Positions 14,617-23,974 of a stretch of DNA of 64,000 nt are shown here, piece by piece (the first letter of the stretch is position 1; each line of letters opens with the position of its first letter). Under the pieces are notes generated by a model that did no database searches, was not told the origin of the DNA, and saw nothing but the letters and a program-made list of their open reading frames with translations. The stretch is taken from contig JAHECR010000011.1 in assembly GCA_024641655.1 (NCBI GenBank), forward strand, positions 7,564 to 71,563, read 5' to 3'. Origin of the DNA: Acidimicrobiaceae bacterium (GTDB lineage: Bacteria > Actinomycetota > Acidimicrobiia > Acidimicrobiales > UBA8592). The translations under genes were made by a program, and so were the position numbers.

Positions 14617-16779
14617 TCAGGCTTCGTGGTAGAGCACCGGCTCACGGGCGTGGCGGCCGAGCGCCCCATGGGGCATCGGCGCAATTGGGTCCGAAGCTGC
14701 CTCGATCCCGGGAACCACGGTCCCGAGGTGCTTGTCTGCGGCGAGCATCGCCCCGACGGAACCCTGGTCGCGTCCGCGGATCCACTCCTCGAACTCATCG
14801 GCAGGCAACGGGCGTGAGTGCAGGTAGCCCTGCGAGGCCTCGCAGCCGAGCCGGCGCAGTTCGCGCAGCTGCCGCTCGTTTTCAACCCCTTCGGCGACGA
14901 CCTTGAAGTCCAACGCGCTGGCCAGCGCCACGATGCCCGTCACCAGCGCCGTGTCCTCGGGACTGGTGCCGAGTCCGTTCACGAACGCCTTGTCGATCTT
15001 GAGGGTCTGTGCCGGCATGGACTTGAGATAGGCCAGCGAGGAGTACCCCGTCCCGAAGTCGTCGATCGCGATGCCGATGCCGAGATCACGGAGACGTCCG
15101 AGCGTCGCCATGGTCTCACCCACGTCGACCATGAGCGTGCTCTCGGTGACCTCGAGGGTCAGCTTGGCGGGGTCGAGACCGCTGCGTGACAGCGCCGCGT
15201 GCACGCTTCGCTCCAGCGCGGCATCGCCGAGTTGCACGCCCGAGAGGTTCACGCTGATCGACAGCGCCCTACGCGTCAGCCGGTCACGATTCCACGCCGA
15301 CACCTGCTCGACGGCGGTTTCGAGCACCTTGGCACCGATCTGTCCGATCAGCCCCGTCTCCTCGGCGACGGGGATGAACTGGTCAGGTGGTACCAGGCCG
15401 CGTCGGGGATGCATCCACCGGACGAGCGCCTCGGCGCCCGTCGGGCGGCCGGTGATCACGTCCATGATCGGCTGGTAGTGCACGACGAACTCGTCGTTTT
15501 CGATCCCGCGCCGGAGGTCGGACTCGATCTCCAGACGCTGCGCGGCGCGGTGCTCGAGCGACTCGTCGTACACGGCGATGGTGTTCTTGCCTCGTCGCTT
15601 CGCCTCGTACATCGCGAGGTCGGCGGCTTTGAGGAGCCGCTCGCTGTCGGCCTCCTGCGGTGAAGGAGCAGCGGCGATGCCGACGCTTGCAGTGATGTTG
15701 AAGGCCTTCCCGTCGAGGGTCATGGGGTGACCGAAGGGAAGCGCGACCAGGTGCTCCAGCTCGCCGTGTCCGGCTCCCGGAGCGGTGCTGCAGGCCACGA
15801 CGAACTCGTCGCCGCCGATGCGCCCGACGAGCCCGTAGCCACCGATCGCCTCCTCGAGACGTTCGCCGACCGTACGCAGGACCTGATCGCCCATGTCGTG
15901 GCCGAGTGCGTCGTTGATCGTCTTGAAGTTGTCGAGGTCCAGGAATGCCAGCGTGAGCACCCGACCGTTCCCGGCCTCGGCGAGGTGGCGAATGTGATTG
16001 GCCAGCCCGGCGCGATTGGCGAGCCCCGTCAGGGGGTCGACGGTGTGCAGCTCGGCAAGTTGATCTTCCTGGTTTCGCGCGCTGGTGCGGTCGTCGAGGG
16101 TGATCGCGATCAGGTCGCCGAGGTCGGCGACGTGCACCGCAGCCACCCGTCGCTGCTTGGTGCGGTGGTCGAGCTCGACGACGGTGCCCTCGCTCGAGCG
16201 TCGGGAGACGAGTTCGGCCAGCCGCGACCAGTCGTCGGCGGTCGCGATGCGTCGGACGTCGGTCCCGAGGAGCGCACCTTGGGTTCTGCCGAGGTAGGCC
16301 GCAGCGGCGGCGTTGAGGTACTCGATATGGAAGTCGAGCCCAGCAGCGATGACCGGGGCACTGATGGCATCGAGGATGCCGTGATGGGGGCCGAGGTCGG
16401 TCACAGGCCGCACGGTCTGCAGGGTCAGCAGCGCCAGCCGTTGGCCACCTCCGGAGGGGGTCGGTGCCAGTCGCAGCGTCACCGCCACGTCGCTCACGAG
16501 CGCGGGTTGGTCTTCGTCGAGGAGCACGCGTGGCGCGTCGACGTCCTCTCGCATGGCCGTGGCGACGAGCTCGGCGACACTCTCGGCGAGGAAACTCGAC
16601 AGCTGGCGTCGCATCGTTTCGCGCAGCGGCTTCCCGGTGAGGCGGGCGAACTCCTCGTTGCCGCCGACGACGGTGAGGTCCTCGCCCGAGAGGCGGATGA
16701 CGACCGCAGGATCCGGTGCTGCCGCGAGAAGGCTGGGAAGATGATCGAGCTGGATGACACCGTGTGCTGAGGCTCCCAC
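14617..16779 (-). CDS. PAS-PAS-GGDEF-EAL cyclic-di-GMP turnover protein
   Basis: Bifunctional-type c-di-GMP enzyme (720 aa, soluble). Two PAS-like sensor regions (about residues 10-120 and 130-235) precede a GGDEF domain with intact RIGGDEF at about 320 and an EAL domain with EALVRW at about 450. The EAL domain keeps [26 protein letters not shown] and VAEGVE, so phosphodiesterase activity is expected. The GGDEF active site is also complete but the RxxD inhibitory site is absent. No membrane segment is seen, so signals are probably intracellular. The start at 16779 is the track ATG; other starts are possible. Confidence 0.94.
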   Translation of the reverse strand: MGASAHGVIQLDHLPSLLAAAPDPAVVIRLSGEDLTVVGGNEEFARLTGKPLRETMRRQLSSFLAESVAELVATAMREDVDAPRVLLDEDQPALVSDVAVTLRLAPTPSGGGQRLALLTLQTVRPVTDLGPHHGILDAISAPVIAAGLDFHIEYLNAAAAAYLGRTQGALLGTDVRRIATADDWSRLAELVSRRSSEGTVVELDHRTKQRRVAAVHVADLGDLIAITLDDRTSARNQEDQLAELHTVDPLTGLANRAGLANHIRHLAEAGNGRVLTLAFLDLDNFKTINDALGHDMGDQVLRTVGERLEEAIGGYGLVGRIGGDEFVVACSTAPGAGHGELEHLVALPFGHPMTLDGKAFNITASVGIAAAPSPQEADSERLLKAADLAMYEAKRRGKNTIAVYDESLEHRAAQRLEIESDLRRGIENDEFVVHYQPIMDVITGRPTGAEALVRWMHPRRGLVPPDQFIPVAEETGLIGQIGAKVLETAVEQVSAWNRDRLTRRALSISVNLSGVQLGDAALERSVHAALSRSGLDPAKLTLEVTESTLMVDVGETMATLGRLRDLGIGIAIDDFGTGYSSLAYLKSMPAQTLKIDKAFVNGLGTSPEDTALVTGIVALASALDFKVVAEGVENERQLRELRRLGCEASQGYLHSRPLPADEFEEWIRGRDQGSVGAMLAADKHLGTVVPGIEAASDPIAPMPHGALGRHAREPVLYHEA

Positions 16780-16942
16780 GGTCGGGAATTCGGCCCGCAG
16801 GCGTCGATCTTGACGATGGCGGCGGACAAGGTGTCGTGCGGCCTACGGTTCGATCGGCCATCTGATTCGGGCGCCCCCGCGGCCGCTCGTGGGTTCCCGA
16901 TCGGAAATCGGACGGTCGGGTGGCGCTCGGCCAAGTCCTGGG

Positions 16943-16948
16943 TAAACT
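16943..16948 (+). promoter_or_regulatory. -10 element (TAAACT) of rpmB-rpmG
   Basis: TAAACT ends 9 nt before the rpmB ATG, with no ribosome site between, so the transcript probably starts within a few bases of the start codon. No palindromic Zur-type box was seen. Confidence 0.5.
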
Positions 16949-16957
16949 CGTCCCCCT

Positions 16958-17194
16958 ATGTCACGGATCTGTCAGGTCACCGGGCGCAAGCCGGCCTTCG
17001 GGAACAACGTCTCGCACTCGCACCGCAAGACGCGTCGCCGTTGGAACCCGAACATTCAGACGAAGCGCTTCTACGTGCCGAACGAGAAGCGTTGGGTCAC
17101 GCTCACGGTGAGTGCCAAAGGGGTCAAGACCATCAACAAGCGCGGCATCGACCGGGTGCTCGCCGACATGCGTCGTCGTGGGGAGAAGATCTGA
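16958..17194 (+). CDS. rpmB: 50S ribosomal protein L28
   Basis: Large-subunit ribosomal protein (78 aa). It opens [20 protein letters not shown] and contains the family phrase [13 protein letters not shown]. Only one cysteine is present, so this is the zinc-independent (C-minus) form, whereas the C-plus form carries CxxC pairs. The stop and the rpmG start overlap by one base (TGATG). In mycobacteria and streptomycetes C-minus L28/L33 pairs are the zinc-starvation versions, but whether this genome has other copies cannot be seen here. Confidence 0.98.
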   Translation: MSRICQVTGRKPAFGNNVSHSHRKTRRRWNPNIQTKRFYVPNEKRWVTLTVSAKGVKTINKRGIDRVLADMRRRGEKI

Positions 17195-17361
17195 TGCCAG
17201 CTGGAAGCGACAAGCGCCCGGTCATCAAGCTCAAGTCGACCGCAGGCACCGGCTACACGTACGTGACGAACAAGAACAAGGTCAACTCGCGTGAGCGTAT
17301 CGAGCTCAAGAAGTACGACCCCATCGTGCGCCAGCACGTGGTGTTCCGCGAAGAGAAGTAG
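17194..17361 (+). CDS. rpmG: 50S ribosomal protein L33
   Basis: Large-subunit ribosomal protein (55 aa) with the family core [19 protein letters not shown] and [16 protein letters not shown]. It contains no cysteine and is therefore the zinc-free form, matching the adjacent L28. Start ATG 17194 overlaps the rpmB stop. Short tail-to-head distance (24 bp) suggests the HD-domain gene behind it may be in the same transcript. Confidence 0.98.
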   Translation: MPAGSDKRPVIKLKSTAGTGYTYVTNKNKVNSRERIELKKYDPIVRQHVVFREEK

Positions 17362-17385
17362 GCCAGCGGCGGCTTCGCCCTGGAT

Positions 17386-18168
17386 ATGACTCACACCGTA
17401 GAGGAGCAGCGCGAGCTGCTCGACGCCGCGCTCATGGCAGACGACGTCGCCGATGCCCTCTGGCGATTCGTCGACTGCGGGTTCGCGGACGAAATCGTCC
17501 CTGAGCTTCCCGCGCTCCGACTCGAGCAGGATCCGATCCATCGGCACAAGGACGTGCTGGCGCACACGATTGCGGTGATCGCGCAGACCCCGCCGGTGCA
17601 CGTCGTCCGTCTCGGGGCGTTGTTTCACGATGTCGGAAAGCCGGCGACACGCTCGTTCGAGCACGGCGGGGTGACCTTCCGTCACCACGAAGCGGTCGGT
17701 GCGAAGATGGCCCGGTCGCGCATGCGCGCGTTGGCGTATCCTCCCGAGACCGTGCGCGACGTCGTCGAGCTCGTGCGGCTCTCCGGTCGATTCAAGGGCT
17801 ATGCCGACGGGTGGAGCGACGCAGCGGTGCGCCGTTTCGCCCGCGACGCCGGCCACCTGCTCGGGCACCTCAACGCGTTGGTGCGCTCCGACTGCACCAC
17901 CCGAAATCCGAAGAAGCGCATGGAGCTCCAGCACCACGTCGACGAGCTGGAAGCCCGGATCGCCGAGCTGGCCGAAGCGGACCGAATCGCAGCGGAGCGC
18001 CCGTTGCTCGATGGCGAGGCGGTGATGGAGCTCCTCGGTGTCGGCCCCGGGCCGGTGATCGGCCAGGCGCTCGCGTTCTTGTTGGACCTCAAGCGCTCCG
18101 AGCCCGACCTCGACGCCGCGCAGACCGAGGTGCGCCTGCGCGCCTGGTGGGCCGACAGGGCCGGCTGA
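17386..18168 (+). CDS. HD-domain protein resembling the PcnA/CCA-adding enzyme body without its catalytic head
   Basis: A 260-aa protein that aligns by eye with the C-terminal half of actinobacterial PcnA-type tRNA nucleotidyltransferases: neck (ALWRFVDCGFADEIVPELPALRLEQDP), HD domain (HRHKDVLAHT, LGALFHDVGKPATR, RHHEAVGAKM), then RSDCTTRNPKKRMELQ and the RNA-binding tail (ELLGVGPGPVIGQALAFLLDLK). The N-terminal polymerase head of about 200 residues is absent and no such sequence lies upstream, where rpmG ends 24 bp earlier. It may act as an HD phosphohydrolase or RNA-binding protein; CCA addition is not expected. Confidence 0.8.
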   Translation: MTHTVEEQRELLDAALMADDVADALWRFVDCGFADEIVPELPALRLEQDPIHRHKDVLAHTIAVIAQTPPVHVVRLGALFHDVGKPATRSFEHGGVTFRHHEAVGAKMARSRMRALAYPPETVRDVVELVRLSGRFKGYADGWSDAAVRRFARDAGHLLGHLNALVRSDCTTRNPKKRMELQHHVDELEARIAELAEADRIAAERPLLDGEAVMELLGVGPGPVIGQALAFLLDLKRSEPDLDAAQTEVRLRAWWADRAG

Positions 18169-18213
18169 GGTACCTGCGTCACCGAAAAACTGGGCGATTC
18201 GCCTCACGGAACC

Positions 18214-19647
18214 ATGGTTTCGCGCCGATTGGGCCCCATGCGTTTCTCGAATGATCCTCCGGCCAGGGGTCCGCGACCCCTCGGCGACCGTCGGGCACGG
18301 ATGCTCGTGCTCAGCGGTGCGATTGCCTTGTCGGCGTTGTTCGCACCCGGCTCGATGCGATCGGCGATGGCGCAGGCCATCGACGTGCCCCTCGGTGGCA
18401 CCGCGACGATCTCCAACGGGACCGAGTGTGCTCCCAATGCCGAGGCTCAGGTGTACCTCACGGTCGGCGACAACGACCCGCTGCCGATGGGCCAGGTCAC
18501 CACCGACGCCGACGGGCACTTCGAGGTCGCGATCCCGGTGCCGTCGAATCTCGACACCGGACCTGGTGCAGTCGTGATCGACTGCGGCATCGAGGGTTCG
18601 GTCCTGATCTACGAGGTCGAGTTCTCGAGCTCCGGCTCGACGTTGTTCTCGCTCGATGTGGGACTGCTCGCGATCGTCGGCGCCGGCGTTCTCGCCGTGT
18701 TCTCGGTCGTGGCCCTGGTCTGGGCCCGGCGGAGCCGGAGTGCCGCAGCCGAGACATGGGAGCCCCCGGCAAACCCCACTCCGGCCGAGGCCGACGATGC
18801 AGAAGCTGACGCCGAAGCGGTGGACTTCAGCTTCGTCGCACCCGTCGACCCGAGTGCCCCCGCCTTCGCAGCGGCCACATCCGACGCCCCGTCAGCCTTC
18901 GGCTTGCCGGTGCAGGCAGGGGCCGAGACCACGATTGAGGGCAACGGTCTCGCGTTCGCCCCACTCGACGGTGCACCGTCCGTCGACACCTCAGCCTTCG
19001 GCGTGGCTGCCTTCACCGGGCGCCCCCACGGCGATCCCGAAACCGACCGCGACGACGATCTCCACTCCGACGAGGTGCCCGCGCCGGCCTTCGGCGTAGA
19101 CGACGTCGAGACCTCCGGATCCGGGGCGCCAGGCTCCACCGCAGACTCGGAAGCCACCGGTGGTGACACCGAGGACGATCCCTGCGACGAGGTACTCCGA
19201 TCGAGTGCGGTCGCTTCGGGCCAACGGGTCGCTGAGCCGTCGACTCCCGTCGGGGGATCGGCACGGCACGACGACGATGACGAGGACGACGAAGGCGCCG
19301 ACTACTGGTTCTGGGACGTCGAAACCCCGCGTGGACCGGCGCGGCGGTTGGCATGCCTGACCGAGAACACGTTCCACCTCGATGAGGTCCCCGTCGAGGG
19401 CTTCTCCGGTCTCCTGGGGCGAATCGCGCAGCTCGGCCCCGAGACCGCACTGGCCCGCTCGTTCGTCTCGGTTCGTCTCGAGGACGTCGACGGGGTGTAT
19501 CGCCGAGGCACAGAGATCAAGATCTCCTATCGCAACGACGCCGGGAACCCGGTCGCGAAGACCGTAGACCTGGGCGCGGAGCTCAACGGGGTCCTCGACC
19601 TGCTGAGCAGGCGCTTCGTCGTGCACCAGGTGCCCCTGCCGGTCTGA
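18214..19647 (+). CDS. Single-pass membrane protein of unknown function
   Basis: Unrecognised protein (477 aa). Visible layout: signal peptide (about 30-55, MLVLSGAIALSALFAPGSM), a secreted beta-rich domain of about 90 residues beginning IDVPLGGTATIS, a transmembrane helix at about 148-170 (LDVGLLAIVGAGVLAVFSVVALVW) and basic stop-transfer ARRSRS, then a 190-residue acidic, Asp/Ala/Ser/Pro-rich linker including a run HDDDDEDDEGA, and a globular C-terminal domain of about 110 residues (YWFWDVETPRGPARRLACL onward). The linker suggests a cytoplasmic tether between membrane and C-terminal domain. Which of several N-terminal ATGs is used is uncertain. Confidence 0.75.
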   Translation: MVSRRLGPMRFSNDPPARGPRPLGDRRARMLVLSGAIALSALFAPGSMRSAMAQAIDVPLGGTATISNGTECAPNAEAQVYLTVGDNDPLPMGQVTTDADGHFEVAIPVPSNLDTGPGAVVIDCGIEGSVLIYEVEFSSSGSTLFSLDVGLLAIVGAGVLAVFSVVALVWARRSRSAAAETWEPPANPTPAEADDAEADAEAVDFSFVAPVDPSAPAFAAATSDAPSAFGLPVQAGAETTIEGNGLAFAPLDGAPSVDTSAFGVAAFTGRPHGDPETDRDDDLHSDEVPAPAFGVDDVETSGSGAPGSTADSEATGGDTEDDPCDEVLRSSAVASGQRVAEPSTPVGGSARHDDDDEDDEGADYWFWDVETPRGPARRLACLTENTFHLDEVPVEGFSGLLGRIAQLGPETALARSFVSVRLEDVDGVYRRGTEIKISYRNDAGNPVAKTVDLGAELNGVLDLLSRRFVVHQVPLPV

Positions 19648-19677
19648 AGGCGGTTGACCCGGCGCCCCACGAGCGGT

Positions 19678-20598
19678 TCAGGACCGGTTGGGGTCGTACA
19701 GCGCAGGCTCGAGGTAGATGATCCCGACAATGGGGTCCGCGGCGCGCACCGCACGCTCGGTCTCGTCGATGGCTCTGGCGAGCTCGGCGGACGACAGGTC
19801 GGAGCGGAACTGGACCTTGGCGGCCACGAGCAGATCGTCGGGCCCGACGTACTCCGTGCGCATGTGGATCACTCTTTCGACCGCAGGCGACCCGTCGAAC
19901 GCGGCACGGATGGCCTCGAGCTGCTCGGGCAGCGCCCCTTCGCCGATGAGCAGGCTCTTCATCTCGACGGCGAGCACGATGGCGATGATGCCCAGGAGTA
20001 CACCGATCCCCAGTGTGCCGACGCCGTCCCAGCGAGGGTCGCCGGTCACCTCGGCGATGATCAGCGCGGTGAAGGCCAGGACTAGGCCGATCATCGCGCC
20101 GAGGTCTTCGAGCATGATCACGGGGAGTTCGGGAACCCGGGCGCGACGGACGAACGCCGGCCAGGAGTGCGGCCCCTTGATGTGGGACGCCTCGCGGACC
20201 GCCGTGTGGAACGCGGTGGCCTCCATGGCGAAAGCGAAGGCCAAGATGGCGACCGCCCACCCGAACGACTCGATCTCGTGGGGGTGCCGCACCTTGTCGA
20301 TGCCTTCGTAGATCGCGAAGAGTGACCCCAGGGAGAACAGCACGAGGGCAACGACGAAGGCCCAGAAATATCGTTCCCGCCCGTGCCCGAACGGGTGCTC
20401 CGGGGTCTCGGCCTGCTTGGCCCGCTTCGTGCCGAGCATCAGAAGCGCCTGGTTCCCGGTGTCGGCGGCGGAGTGCACGGCTTCGGCGAGCATCGACGAC
20501 GAGCCGGTGACCAGAAACCCCACGAGCTTGCCCACCGCGATGGCCAGGTTGGCGAGGAACGCGGTGATGATCGCCCTCGTCCCACCACCTGTCGACAC
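19678..20598 (-). CDS. Cation diffusion facilitator, ZnT9 (SLC30A9)-like
   Basis: Six-helix metal/proton antiporter (306 aa). TM2 has the metal site HSAAD (EAVHSAADTGNQ), and the characteristic HPFGHGRERYFWAFVVAL follows. The second site in TM5, usually HxxxD, reads MLEDLGAMIGL, the ED pattern of ZnT9-like members; so transport of zinc is plausible but not certain. The C-terminal cytoplasmic ferredoxin-like domain (RTEYVGPDDLLVAAKVQF) is intact. GTG start 20598 is chosen for its GAGGAG site; TAGACT at 20633-20638 may be the -10. Confidence 0.9.
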   Translation of the reverse strand: MSTGGGTRAIITAFLANLAIAVGKLVGFLVTGSSSMLAEAVHSAADTGNQALLMLGTKRAKQAETPEHPFGHGRERYFWAFVVALVLFSLGSLFAIYEGIDKVRHPHEIESFGWAVAILAFAFAMEATAFHTAVREASHIKGPHSWPAFVRRARVPELPVIMLEDLGAMIGLVLAFTALIIAEVTGDPRWDGVGTLGIGVLLGIIAIVLAVEMKSLLIGEGALPEQLEAIRAAFDGSPAVERVIHMRTEYVGPDDLLVAAKVQFRSDLSSAELARAIDETERAVRAADPIVGIIYLEPALYDPNRS

Positions 20599-20632
20599 GG
20601 GAAACTCCTCACGATCGTGATGCCGGCGCTGG

Positions 20633-20638
20633 AGTCTA
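20633..20638 (-). promoter_or_regulatory. Candidate -10 element (TAGACT) of the CDF transporter gene
   Basis: Minus-strand TAGACT lies 34 nt before the GTG start, giving a short leader that carries the GAGGAG ribosome site. Confidence 0.4.
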
Positions 20639-20729
20639 ACGGCGTTCACGAGTGCCCTTCGGCACTCGACCGGGCGTTGCCGCGGTGCCGCGGAGGCTCC
20701 TTGCCCGCCTCCTCGCCTGGGGTAGCTCC

Positions 20730-20735
20730 TAACCT
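20730..20735 (+). promoter_or_regulatory. -10 element (TAACCT) of map
   Basis: TAACCT ends 6 nt before the ATG at 20742; GGAG between them could be coincidental. Leaderless start likely. Confidence 0.45.
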
Positions 20736-20741
20736 GGAGCC

Positions 20742-21677
20742 ATGGTGAAACGACGACGCAAGACCTCGAGCGCACTGGCGCCTGCATCGGACCCGCCCGT
20801 CCAGGCGGGACTCCTCTCGCCGATGCGCACCGTGCCACCGTCGATCGCACGTCCTCCCTACGCTCGGACCGGAGACCCGGGTCCGTCGGTGCTGCCGCTG
20901 ATCCGCACCCCCGAGGAGATCACGGCGATGCGCGCTGCCGGTGCGGTGGCTGCCGAGATCCTGCTGCATGTCGGGAAGTTCGTCGAAGTCGGGGTCACGA
21001 CCGACAAGCTCGACCAGGTCGCCCACGACGAGACGGTCCGACTCGGTGCGTACCCCAGTCCGCTGAACTACCGCGGGTACCCGAAGTCGATCTGCACGTC
21101 GGTGAACGAGGTCGTGTGCCACGGCATCCCCGACAGCCGCCGCCTCCGCGACGGCGACATCGTGAACATCGATGTCACCGCCTACTACCAGGGAGTCCAC
21201 GGCGACACGTCGGTCACCTTCGTGGTGGGGGACGCCGACGAGCCATCGCGTCACCTGGTGCGGGAGACCCGCAACGCGCTCTACGCCGGCATCGCCGCCG
21301 TCGCTCCCGGCGCGCGGGTGCACGACATCGGTCGGGCGATCGAAGCCCATGCGCGAGCCAACGACCTTTCGGTGGTCCGTGAGTTCATCGGGCACGGGGT
21401 CGGGCCCGAGTTCCACAGCGCGCTAGCGATTCCCCACTACTTCGATCGTCGCGCCACCACCGTTCTCGAGCCGGGGATGACCTTCACGATCGAGCCGATG
21501 CTCAACCTGGGCCGAGCGTCGCTGCACGTCTGGGACGACGACTGGACCGCGGTCACCGACGACGGCTGCCGCTCGGCTCAGTTCGAACACACGCTGCTCG
21601 TCACCGACGGCGGCTGCGACATCTTGACTGTGACCGATTCCGGTACGGTGCCCGCCGAGGTGTTCGCCGCCGACTGA
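20742..21677 (+). CDS. map: Type I methionine aminopeptidase with N-terminal extension
   Basis: Removes the initiator methionine from nascent proteins (311 aa). The pita-bread core carries all metal ligands: two Asp (NIDVTAYYQGVHGDTS), His (FIGHGVGPEFHS), Glu (FTIEPML) and Glu (QFEHTLLVT). The N-terminal 45 residues are basic and Pro-rich (MVKRRRKTSSAL...), and PPSIARPPYA is the linker seen in the actinobacterial MapB type that docks on the ribosome through an SH3-ligand-like segment. Active enzyme expected. Confidence 0.96.
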   Translation: MVKRRRKTSSALAPASDPPVQAGLLSPMRTVPPSIARPPYARTGDPGPSVLPLIRTPEEITAMRAAGAVAAEILLHVGKFVEVGVTTDKLDQVAHDETVRLGAYPSPLNYRGYPKSICTSVNEVVCHGIPDSRRLRDGDIVNIDVTAYYQGVHGDTSVTFVVGDADEPSRHLVRETRNALYAGIAAVAPGARVHDIGRAIEAHARANDLSVVREFIGHGVGPEFHSALAIPHYFDRRATTVLEPGMTFTIEPMLNLGRASLHVWDDDWTAVTDDGCRSAQFEHTLLVTDGGCDILTVTDSGTVPAEVFAAD

Positions 21678-21715
21678 CCCGCGGGTACCACGCCGCGACG
21701 GGGCCGGCCGGGCTC

Positions 21716-21721
21716 TACGCT
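21716..21721 (+). promoter_or_regulatory. -10 element (TACGCT) of the DUF2071 gene
   Basis: Ends 6 nt before the GTG at 21728, supporting a leaderless start. Confidence 0.45.
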
Positions 21722-21727
21722 TCAGTC

Positions 21728-22513
21728 GTGTCCCGATACGCACCGACGACCGACGAGCCCGTCGAGTGGGCGCTCATGCACCAGGAGTGGAACAACCTGC
21801 TCTTCGTGCACTGGCGGGTGCCGGTGGAGGTCGTGCAGCAACGGCTGCCTCGCGGTGTGACTGCCGATGCCTACGACGGGAGCGCCTGGGTGGGGCTGGT
21901 GGCGTTCCAGATGCAGCGCGTCGGGATCCGGCCGCCGTTGGCGGTCCCCTACCTTGGTTCGTTCCCAGAAACCAACATTCGCACGTATGTACGGGGCCCT
22001 GACGGGCGCCCCGGTGTCTGGTTCGACTCACTCGACATCTCGCGGCTCGTCCCGGCCCTGGTCGCTCGTTCGACCTATGGACTTCCCTACATGTGGTCGA
22101 GCATGCGGATCACGAGCCCTGCCGTCGCTGAGCGCCGCTACACCTGTCGGCGTCGCTGGGGCGGCCCCGCAGCGGCTTGCTCTATGCGGGCCACGATCGG
22201 TCCCGAGATCGCCTCGGCCGACGTTTCGCCCCTCGAGCGCTTCCTCACCTGCCGTTGGGGGCTCTACTCGACGGTCGTCGGTCGTCTGGTGTACGCCGCC
22301 GTGGAACACCCGGAATGGCCGCTGCACCGTGCGAGCCTGGTCGATTTCCACGACACCCTGGCGAGAGCTGCCGGCTACCCGCCGCCGGCCGAAGCCCCCG
22401 TCGTCCACTGGACGCCGGGCGTCAAGGTGCGCATCGGTCGGCCGCGGCGGGTGCGGGTCCCGGTGTTCGCCCGTGCCGAGCTCGGGATGCGCCCCAGCCC
22501 GGCAGGCTCCTGA
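21728..22513 (+). CDS. DUF2071 (YqjF-family) protein
   Basis: Cytoplasmic protein (261 aa) of the YqjF/DUF2071 family, related in fold to acetoacetate decarboxylase-like proteins; no reaction is established. The family opening is clear: MHQEWNNLLFVHWRVPVEVV followed by LPRGVTADAYDGSAWVGLVAFQM, and ETNIRTYVRGPDGRPGVWF with the SLD motif. The C-terminal region contains LVDFHDTLARAAGY and GVKVRIGRPRRV. The GTG start is leaderless by the spacing of TACGCT. Transcribed with map direction but from its own promoter. Confidence 0.85.
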   Translation: MSRYAPTTDEPVEWALMHQEWNNLLFVHWRVPVEVVQQRLPRGVTADAYDGSAWVGLVAFQMQRVGIRPPLAVPYLGSFPETNIRTYVRGPDGRPGVWFDSLDISRLVPALVARSTYGLPYMWSSMRITSPAVAERRYTCRRRWGGPAAACSMRATIGPEIASADVSPLERFLTCRWGLYSTVVGRLVYAAVEHPEWPLHRASLVDFHDTLARAAGYPPPAEAPVVHWTPGVKVRIGRPRRVRVPVFARAELGMRPSPAGS

Positions 22514-22533
22514 GCGGTCGGGTCAGGACCCCG

Positions 22534-23967
22534 TCACAGGTCGCTGGCAGCCGAGCCGGCACTGCTCGGTGACCACACGGCGTGCTCTCCGACGGCGACG
22601 AGCTGTGGTGCATCGGGGACGTTCACGTTGAGCGTGAAGATGCCTCGCTGGCCCGTGGCCACATCGGTGCCCGCGTAGACGATCGCGTCCCCCGCCGGGG
22701 ACCAGTACGTCGAGCTCTGGCCGTACTGGTCGAAGAACGGCAGGTACGCACACGCGAAGGTGGCGGTGGGCACGAACTCCGGGCCGACGACGAGATTGTT
22801 GTCGAACCAGAACTGCCAGCGCAGGGTGGAGGTTTCGGAGGCGCAGTCGCCATCGCCGCTGCCGACTTCGACCACCCACGCCAGCGCGTCGCCGCTCGGG
22901 TTCCAGTAGAACGCTCGTACCGGCTCGAGGAAGCTGTCGAACTCGGTGGGGTAGAGGACAGTCGGATCACCGCCGAACACCGCCATCAGCACGAGCTGGC
23001 CCTGCGGGATCCGATCGACGATGTCGCCGCCACGGGGCTGGTGGTACGACACCGTGATGGCACGTGGGGTGGGCGCCGCCGACTCGTCGAGCACCTGGAG
23101 GGCGATGAAGCCCGACGCCGGGCTCACGGCGTACTGCAGGTAGCCGTCGTAGCTGATGAGTGCCCGTCTGCCGGCGCCCTCGTTGCCGGCCACGACGAGA
23201 TAGTCCTGGCCGGACTGCTCGTCGGCGTACACGAGTGGGGTCGGTCCGGCGAGCCAGGCCGGCGTCTGGAAGCTGCCCGGACGACGCTCGAGAACGTTCG
23301 GTGGCGAACCGTCGGTGGGGACGAAATCCAGGCGGATGCCGCTCGCGTGTACGAGCAACGCGTCGCCGTCGGGGCCCCAGGAGAAGAACAGCGGCGCCCC
23401 TGAGTCGATGGCCTGGTACCCGGAGCGGTCACCGAGACCGACGATGCCCAGCTCGAGCGGTTCGCCACCTGCTGACAAGGCGGCGATCTGCGTGCCCGTC
23501 GGGTCCCACGCGAGGGCGACGGGTTGCACCGGTACCGCCGTGTCGGACCAGCTTGTACCGTCGAATCTGGCGGCGCGGACGTGGGCGCCGCCGGTGGGGT
23601 CGACGGTCGCCCAGGCCAGACGGTTGCCGTCGGGGGACCAGGTGGCCTGGCCGTTCCTGGTTGCCTCGCCGGGGTCGGTCAGTGCGATGAGATTGGTCCC
23701 GTCTGGTCGTATCGTGACCAGCTGGCCATCGGGAGTCTCGACCGCCAGGCGGTCACCGGCGACGATCTCGGTGCCGTCGGGGAGCGGGGCGCGACCGGGT
23801 GGGTCCGGTTCGGGGGTGGGGGCCGGGGTCGGCGCTGCCGGCGCCGTCGCCGCTGCAATCGGGGTCGCCGCCTGGCGGTCGATCACCACCCCGGCCGATC
23901 CGCGACATGCCGAGACCGCCAGGAGAGCTCCAGCAACAAGGGCAATCGACGGGCGGCGGGCGAACAC
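22534..23967 (-). CDS. Lipoprotein with TolB/PD40-type beta-propeller
   Basis: Predicted cell-surface lipoprotein (477 aa). GTG 23967 is preferred over the ATG at 24000 because TACGGT (23975-23980) ends 7 nt before it and the resulting N-terminus VFARRPSIALVAGALLAVSAC is a cleaner lipobox signal. A Pro/Ala/Thr linker follows, then repeated propeller blades marked by WSPDGNRLAW, WDPTGTQIA, WGPDGDALLV, WNPSGDALAW and WSPAGDAIVY, the PD40 pattern. No catalytic motif seen; probably a binding scaffold. It converges with the DUF2071 gene. Confidence 0.85.
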   Translation of the reverse strand: MFARRPSIALVAGALLAVSACRGSAGVVIDRQAATPIAAATAPAAPTPAPTPEPDPPGRAPLPDGTEIVAGDRLAVETPDGQLVTIRPDGTNLIALTDPGEATRNGQATWSPDGNRLAWATVDPTGGAHVRAARFDGTSWSDTAVPVQPVALAWDPTGTQIAALSAGGEPLELGIVGLGDRSGYQAIDSGAPLFFSWGPDGDALLVHASGIRLDFVPTDGSPPNVLERRPGSFQTPAWLAGPTPLVYADEQSGQDYLVVAGNEGAGRRALISYDGYLQYAVSPASGFIALQVLDESAAPTPRAITVSYHQPRGGDIVDRIPQGQLVLMAVFGGDPTVLYPTEFDSFLEPVRAFYWNPSGDALAWVVEVGSGDGDCASETSTLRWQFWFDNNLVVGPEFVPTATFACAYLPFFDQYGQSSTYWSPAGDAIVYAGTDVATGQRGIFTLNVNVPDAPQLVAVGEHAVWSPSSAGSAASDL

Positions 23968-23974
23968 GCGGATC

